Below, piece by piece: positions 60,879-64,000 of a stretch of DNA of 64,000 nucleotides. The translations under genes and the position numbers were made by a program. Numbering within the stretch: position 1 is the first letter of the stretch; every line of letters starts with the position of its first letter. Below the pieces are notes generated by a model. The model did not search any database and had not been told where the DNA came from. It worked only from the letters and a program-made list of their open reading frames with translations. The stretch is from Heloderma charlesbogerti (Eukaryota; Chordata; Lepidosauria; Squamata; Helodermatidae): positions 868,001-932,000 of the forward strand of contig JANEZZ010002677.1 in assembly GCA_026122225.1 (NCBI GenBank), in the 5' to 3' direction.

Positions 60879-61102
60879 CAGAGTGGCCCAAAAGTAGGTA
60901 TACAGTACAGTTTATTTGCATTTTATTACATTGTTTATTACATTCACATTTGTTTAACACTGTTTAATCTCGTAAGTGCTTGAAATGTATTCCATCAACT
61001 GTCATTCCCTGTCACTCACTCTTCCGAACTGTCATCTTCTGACTCCACTCGCCCTCCCATCAACATTCTAAACAACTGTATACCTACTTTTGGGGCACCT
61101 GG
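60879..61102. mobile_element. mariner-type MITE, 224 bp, inside L2
   Basis: The inverted ends, about 28 bp, share gcccaaaagtaggtatacag on one side and its close complement on the other. Both flanks have TA (60877-60878 and 61103-61104), the expected duplication of Tc1/mariner elements. The 224 bp are too short for a transposase. Confidence 0.88.
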
Positions 61103-61159
61103 TATAATTAAAAACAACACTGAACTATCAGACATAACTAAAGACACATCCAGGACTGA

Positions 61160-61897
61160 TTAAAACTCATCATGTGCTGCCAAATGCCTGGGAAAAGAGG
61201 TAGTTCTTAACCTGGCACTGAAAAGATAATAATGTTGGTGCCAGACGGACCTCATCAGGGAGCTTGTTCCACCGATGGAGGGCCACCACTGAGAAGGCCC
61301 TCCCCTCATTGCTGCCTTCCGAGCTTCCCTTGAAGGAGGCCCTCGGAAGAGGGCCTTAGATGCTGAATGTAGTGTATGGGTAGGTTCATTTTGGGAGAGG
61401 CGTTCCATCAGGTATTGTGGTCCCAAGCTGTGTAGGGCTTTATAGGTTAAAACCAGCACCCTGAATTGAGCTCGGAAGCATACAGGCAACCAGTGCAAGC
61501 AGGTCAGAATCGGTCATAAGATTCTGTCATATGTTTGAACCTTCTGGTCCCCGTTAACAATCTGGCCTCTGCATTTTGCATGCAGCCCCACGTAGAGTGC
61601 ACTGCAGTAATTAACTTGGAGGTTACCAGAGCATAGACAACTGAAGCCAAGTTATCCCTGTCCAGATAGGGGCGTAGCTGGGCCACCAACTGAAGTTGAT
61701 AGAAGGCACTCAGTGCCACTCAGAGCCTCAAGTGACAAAGATGGTTCTAGGAGGAACCCCAAGCTACGGACCTGCTCCTTCAGGGGGAGTGCAACCCCAT
61801 CCAGAACAGGTTGAACACCCTCCATCCAGTCAGCAGAACCACCCACCAACAGCATCTCAGTCTTGTCTGGATTGAGTTTCAGTTTATTAACCCTCAT
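61160..61897 (-). pseudogene. L2 reverse transcriptase C-terminal remains
   Basis: Three open pieces follow one another in gene sense (61897-61652, 61719-61504, 61498-61160), each matching consecutive parts of L2-clade proteins as I know them. The LNPDKTEMLLVG block comes just after the RT palm, and HWLPV...FRVLVLTYKALHSLGPQYL is the characteristic terminal block. The catalytic palm itself is missing, so the copy is 5'-truncated and dead. Confidence 0.8.
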
Positions 61898-61910
61898 CCC
61901 GTCCAGTTAT

Positions 61911-63500
61911 GAGTGTCCTACTTAATCCAAGTGCCTATGGTGACTTTCAACTGACTGTACCTTATGACCAAAAACAGTGTTTTCATTTTGGGTAGAGAAA
62001 GAGAAATTAGATAGCACAGTTTATGCCAACTCCTTTCAAAAAGTGCACCAAGAGGAAAGAGTGTTTTCTTCTTCTCTTTTTCTCTCTCTGTTTGTTTTTT
62101 TATACTCTCAGACAAATGAGCCCAGAGAACTGACTGCAGCAATAATTGAGTGTTCCTGAAAATGTGAGATAAATGTGACATTCTTGTTTTTCTCCCTGAA
62201 GTGTCTTCAGATAAATAGTTCAAACTGAGAAGCAGCATTTGCTACTTAAAACACAAAACAAAAGAAATCAATTTTCCACCTGAAAGTCTGCCAGGCTGAC
62301 ATTTTAGAAAGAACATTGAATGAGGGAGCTCAACTGGAAGTAAATGAAGTGCTGCATATTAGGTAAAACATAGCCACTGTTTTCTTTCTTTTCTTAGCTT
62401 CACCATGCTGTTGGTCCTATATGCATTCATACAGTGATGATGCATGAGGGACAGGTTGTAAGCTGCACCGCTTGGCCATCACCATTGTGTGTTAATGGAG
62501 AGAAGGGAGGAACTGACATTCTGATGCCACAAAAGCTAGTGGTAAGTTACATGTAAGTGTGTGCAATGATGTTCCAGTAGATTTTCATTTGTTTGTGAAG
62601 AGAAACAGTTCCAGGCTACAAATTTGAACAGGGAAGTGGCGGGGTGCTTAATCCTTTCCTGACCATCAGTTCTACACTCTGAATCCCCTACCAGAGGTTC
62701 TCCCCTTGAAAACAAAAATCTGGAACACTTCAATCTGAAAAATCTGAAATCTGAAAAGTACAGTTCCACATGGTGGCTTTGAAGATGGGGAAAGTGGTGC
62801 CAGGAGAGGTAGGGGCGAATTAACCCTTTTCCCCAACCTAAATATTTTCCCCACAAAGCCGCTATTATTTCAGCATAGGGAAAGAAACAGTCTGGTGGGA
62901 CAATTACCTACAGGAAGGGGACCCATTCAGATTGAGAACATGGCACTGGAGAAAGGATTAAACCCCATCTCCCCCAATACTGTGGCACCAATCCACCCTC
63001 CATAACACCTTTATATATAAAAAAAGAAACAGAAACATCAGAAGAACTAATTATGGATCTTCTGCACATTGTCTAGTTTGGTCTTTAGACAGGTGACATG
63101 CAGTAGGGCTTGTGAAGAACGCATTTTGACTTTTAAAATCTTGGTCAAGTCAAATTAAATTTTGTTTTTCTTTTACATTTTAATTGATTTTAAAAGTTAA
63201 ATTTTCCAAAGGAAAAAGAGATCTATAACAACAACATACTACACAGCCAACATATACCAATATTCCCTCTTCCTTATAGCAACAAAAATGGGTTACCAAT
63301 CTTTATGATTAGGTGACTGTTCCAGAATTGGAACTAAATTTTCTAGACTTGTCCCGAGAGGACTTTGGGAATAAGATCCATTTATTTATTAAAAGGCAAT
63401 GTGTAACAGCATCCATCTTGGCTAAAAAGATGGCCTAAGATTCCAAACCTATTTCTTTGGCAATGTAAGGCTCTGTGCCCACCAGCCAGAACATCTAGCT
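61911..63500. other. Large upstream intron, part 5
   Basis: No gene. About 62620-63000 has ggggtgcttaatccttt and gggcgaattaaccctttt blocks that resemble the foldback at 13558-13832 in style; I could not classify them. There is no SORCS2 exon. Confidence 0.4.
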
Positions 63501-63506
63501 ATATGT

Positions 63507-63746
63507 AGAGCCAGTGTGGTGTAGCGGCAAGAGTGTTAGACTAGGAGCTGGGAGATCCGGGTTCTAGTCCCCACTCGGCCATGGAAGCTCACTGGGTGAC
63601 TTTGGGCCAGTCACAGACTCTCAGCCCAACCCACCTCCCAGGGTTGTTGTTGTGAGGATAAAATGGAGAGGAGGAGGATAATGTAAGCTGCCTTGGGTTC
63701 CTTGCAAGAGGAAAAAAGGTGGGGTATAAATGCAATAAATAAATAA
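63507..63746 (+). mobile_element. Sauria SINE, well preserved
   Basis: The head agagccagtgtggtgtagcg and a ggttctagtccccactcgg B-box region are followed by gccatggaagctcactgggt. The tail is a ggggtataaatgcaataaat block with TAAA repeats. A short duplication atatgt flanks it (63501-63506 and 63747-63752). It is the cleanest SINE in the window, so it is probably young. Confidence 0.92.
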
Positions 63747-63776
63747 ATATGTATGATCTTTGGTATGTTTACCTTT

Positions 63777-64000
63777 TAGAATCATAGAATAGTAGGGTTG
63801 GAAGGGGCCTATAAGACTGTTGAGTCCAACCCCCTGCTCAACGTGGGAATCCAAGTCAGAGCATCCCTGACAGATGGCTGTCCAGCCTCATCTTGAATGC
63901 CTCCAGCGTGGGAGAGCCCACTACCTCCCTAGGGAATTGATTCCATTGTCATATTGCTCTAACAGTCAGGAAGTTTGTCTTGATGTTCAACTGGAATCTC
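63777..64000 (-). mobile_element. CR1 LINE 3' end, runs off the window
   Basis: It starts with agaatcatagaatagtaggg and continues as in 37585-37810, the CR1 C-terminal coding region read on the minus strand. The 5' part lies beyond the window. Confidence 0.88.

Larger units (their letters stand above)
60715..61910 (-). mobile_element. L2-type LINE, 3' part, hosting a mariner MITE
   Basis: The 3' tail is at the low coordinate (ATT repeats, then catttctatactgccccat and gaagctctctgggcag). Coding remains on the minus strand cover 61897-61160 in three pieces: NKLKLNPDKTEMLLVGG, then VVYALVTSKLITAVHSTWGC, then MHWLPVCFRAQFRVLVLTYK. This order is typical of the C-terminal part of L2-clade RTs. Frameshifts separate the pieces. 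The mariner MITE at 60879-61102 lies in the 3' UTR. Confidence 0.82.

Noticed and set aside
43088..64000. Further upstream SORCS2 exons
   Set aside because: I looked on the minus strand for blocks preceding the SSSHNDLDQSLF segment and found none with acceptor, donor and matching phase; some very short exon could still have escaped.

Overview
The window is vertebrate nuclear DNA and almost certainly from a squamate reptile. The repeat content points there: Sauria-type tRNA SINEs, a full-length BovB LINE, CR1 and L2 LINEs, and many palindromic hAT-type elements. There is no operon-like gene packing; more than 95% of the window is intron and transposon.

One host gene is recognisable. Nine short exons on the minus strand (E1 at 43087-42923 through E9 at 4589-4513) join in frame to 1020 nt (340 codons) with consensus splice sites throughout. 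They encode a central stretch of a VPS10-domain sorting receptor whose residues fit SORCS2 better than its paralogues. The window contains neither end of the gene. The roughly 20 kb above E1 and 4.5 kb below E9 look like intron. Exon order along the gene is E1 (42.9-43.1 kb), E2 (42.3), E3 (35.9), E4 (28.9), E5 (27.2), E6 (23.3), E7 (21.8), E8 (12.5), E9 (4.5).

Region by region. 0-4.5 kb: an unclassified repeat, an L2 tail, a 854-bp hAT foldback, and a second copy of the unclassified repeat carrying a basic-tailed ORF. 4.6-12.5 kb: a SINE and a second hAT foldback. 12.6-21.8 kb: a small foldback, a hAT MITE, a third hAT foldback and a solo-LTR-like unit with four 74-bp tandem repeats. 22-27 kb: a large foldback of about 1.9 kb. 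29-36 kb: a nearly full-length CR1. 37-38.4 kb: a hAT MITE split by a CR1. 44-48.4 kb: an L2 that received both a hAT MITE and a 3.2-kb BovB. 48-58 kb: a fourth hAT foldback, a 52-bp BovB micro-insertion, an L2 and a third copy of the unclassified repeat. 58.7-64 kb: CR1, tRNA SINE, L2 with a mariner MITE inside, Sauria SINE, and a CR1 running off the end.

The most unusual signal is a family of four hAT-type foldback elements (1047-1900, 10334-10869, 16784-17327, 52190-52687). All have TAGGGATG-like ends and 8-bp target duplications. In each, at least one arm carries an outward-reading module: an ATG, 26-35 open codons, then a consensus 5' splice donor (GTAAG) just inside the terminus. That would let the element donate a coding first exon to flanking DNA. 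The outward arrangement is visible in the sequence; its function is inference.
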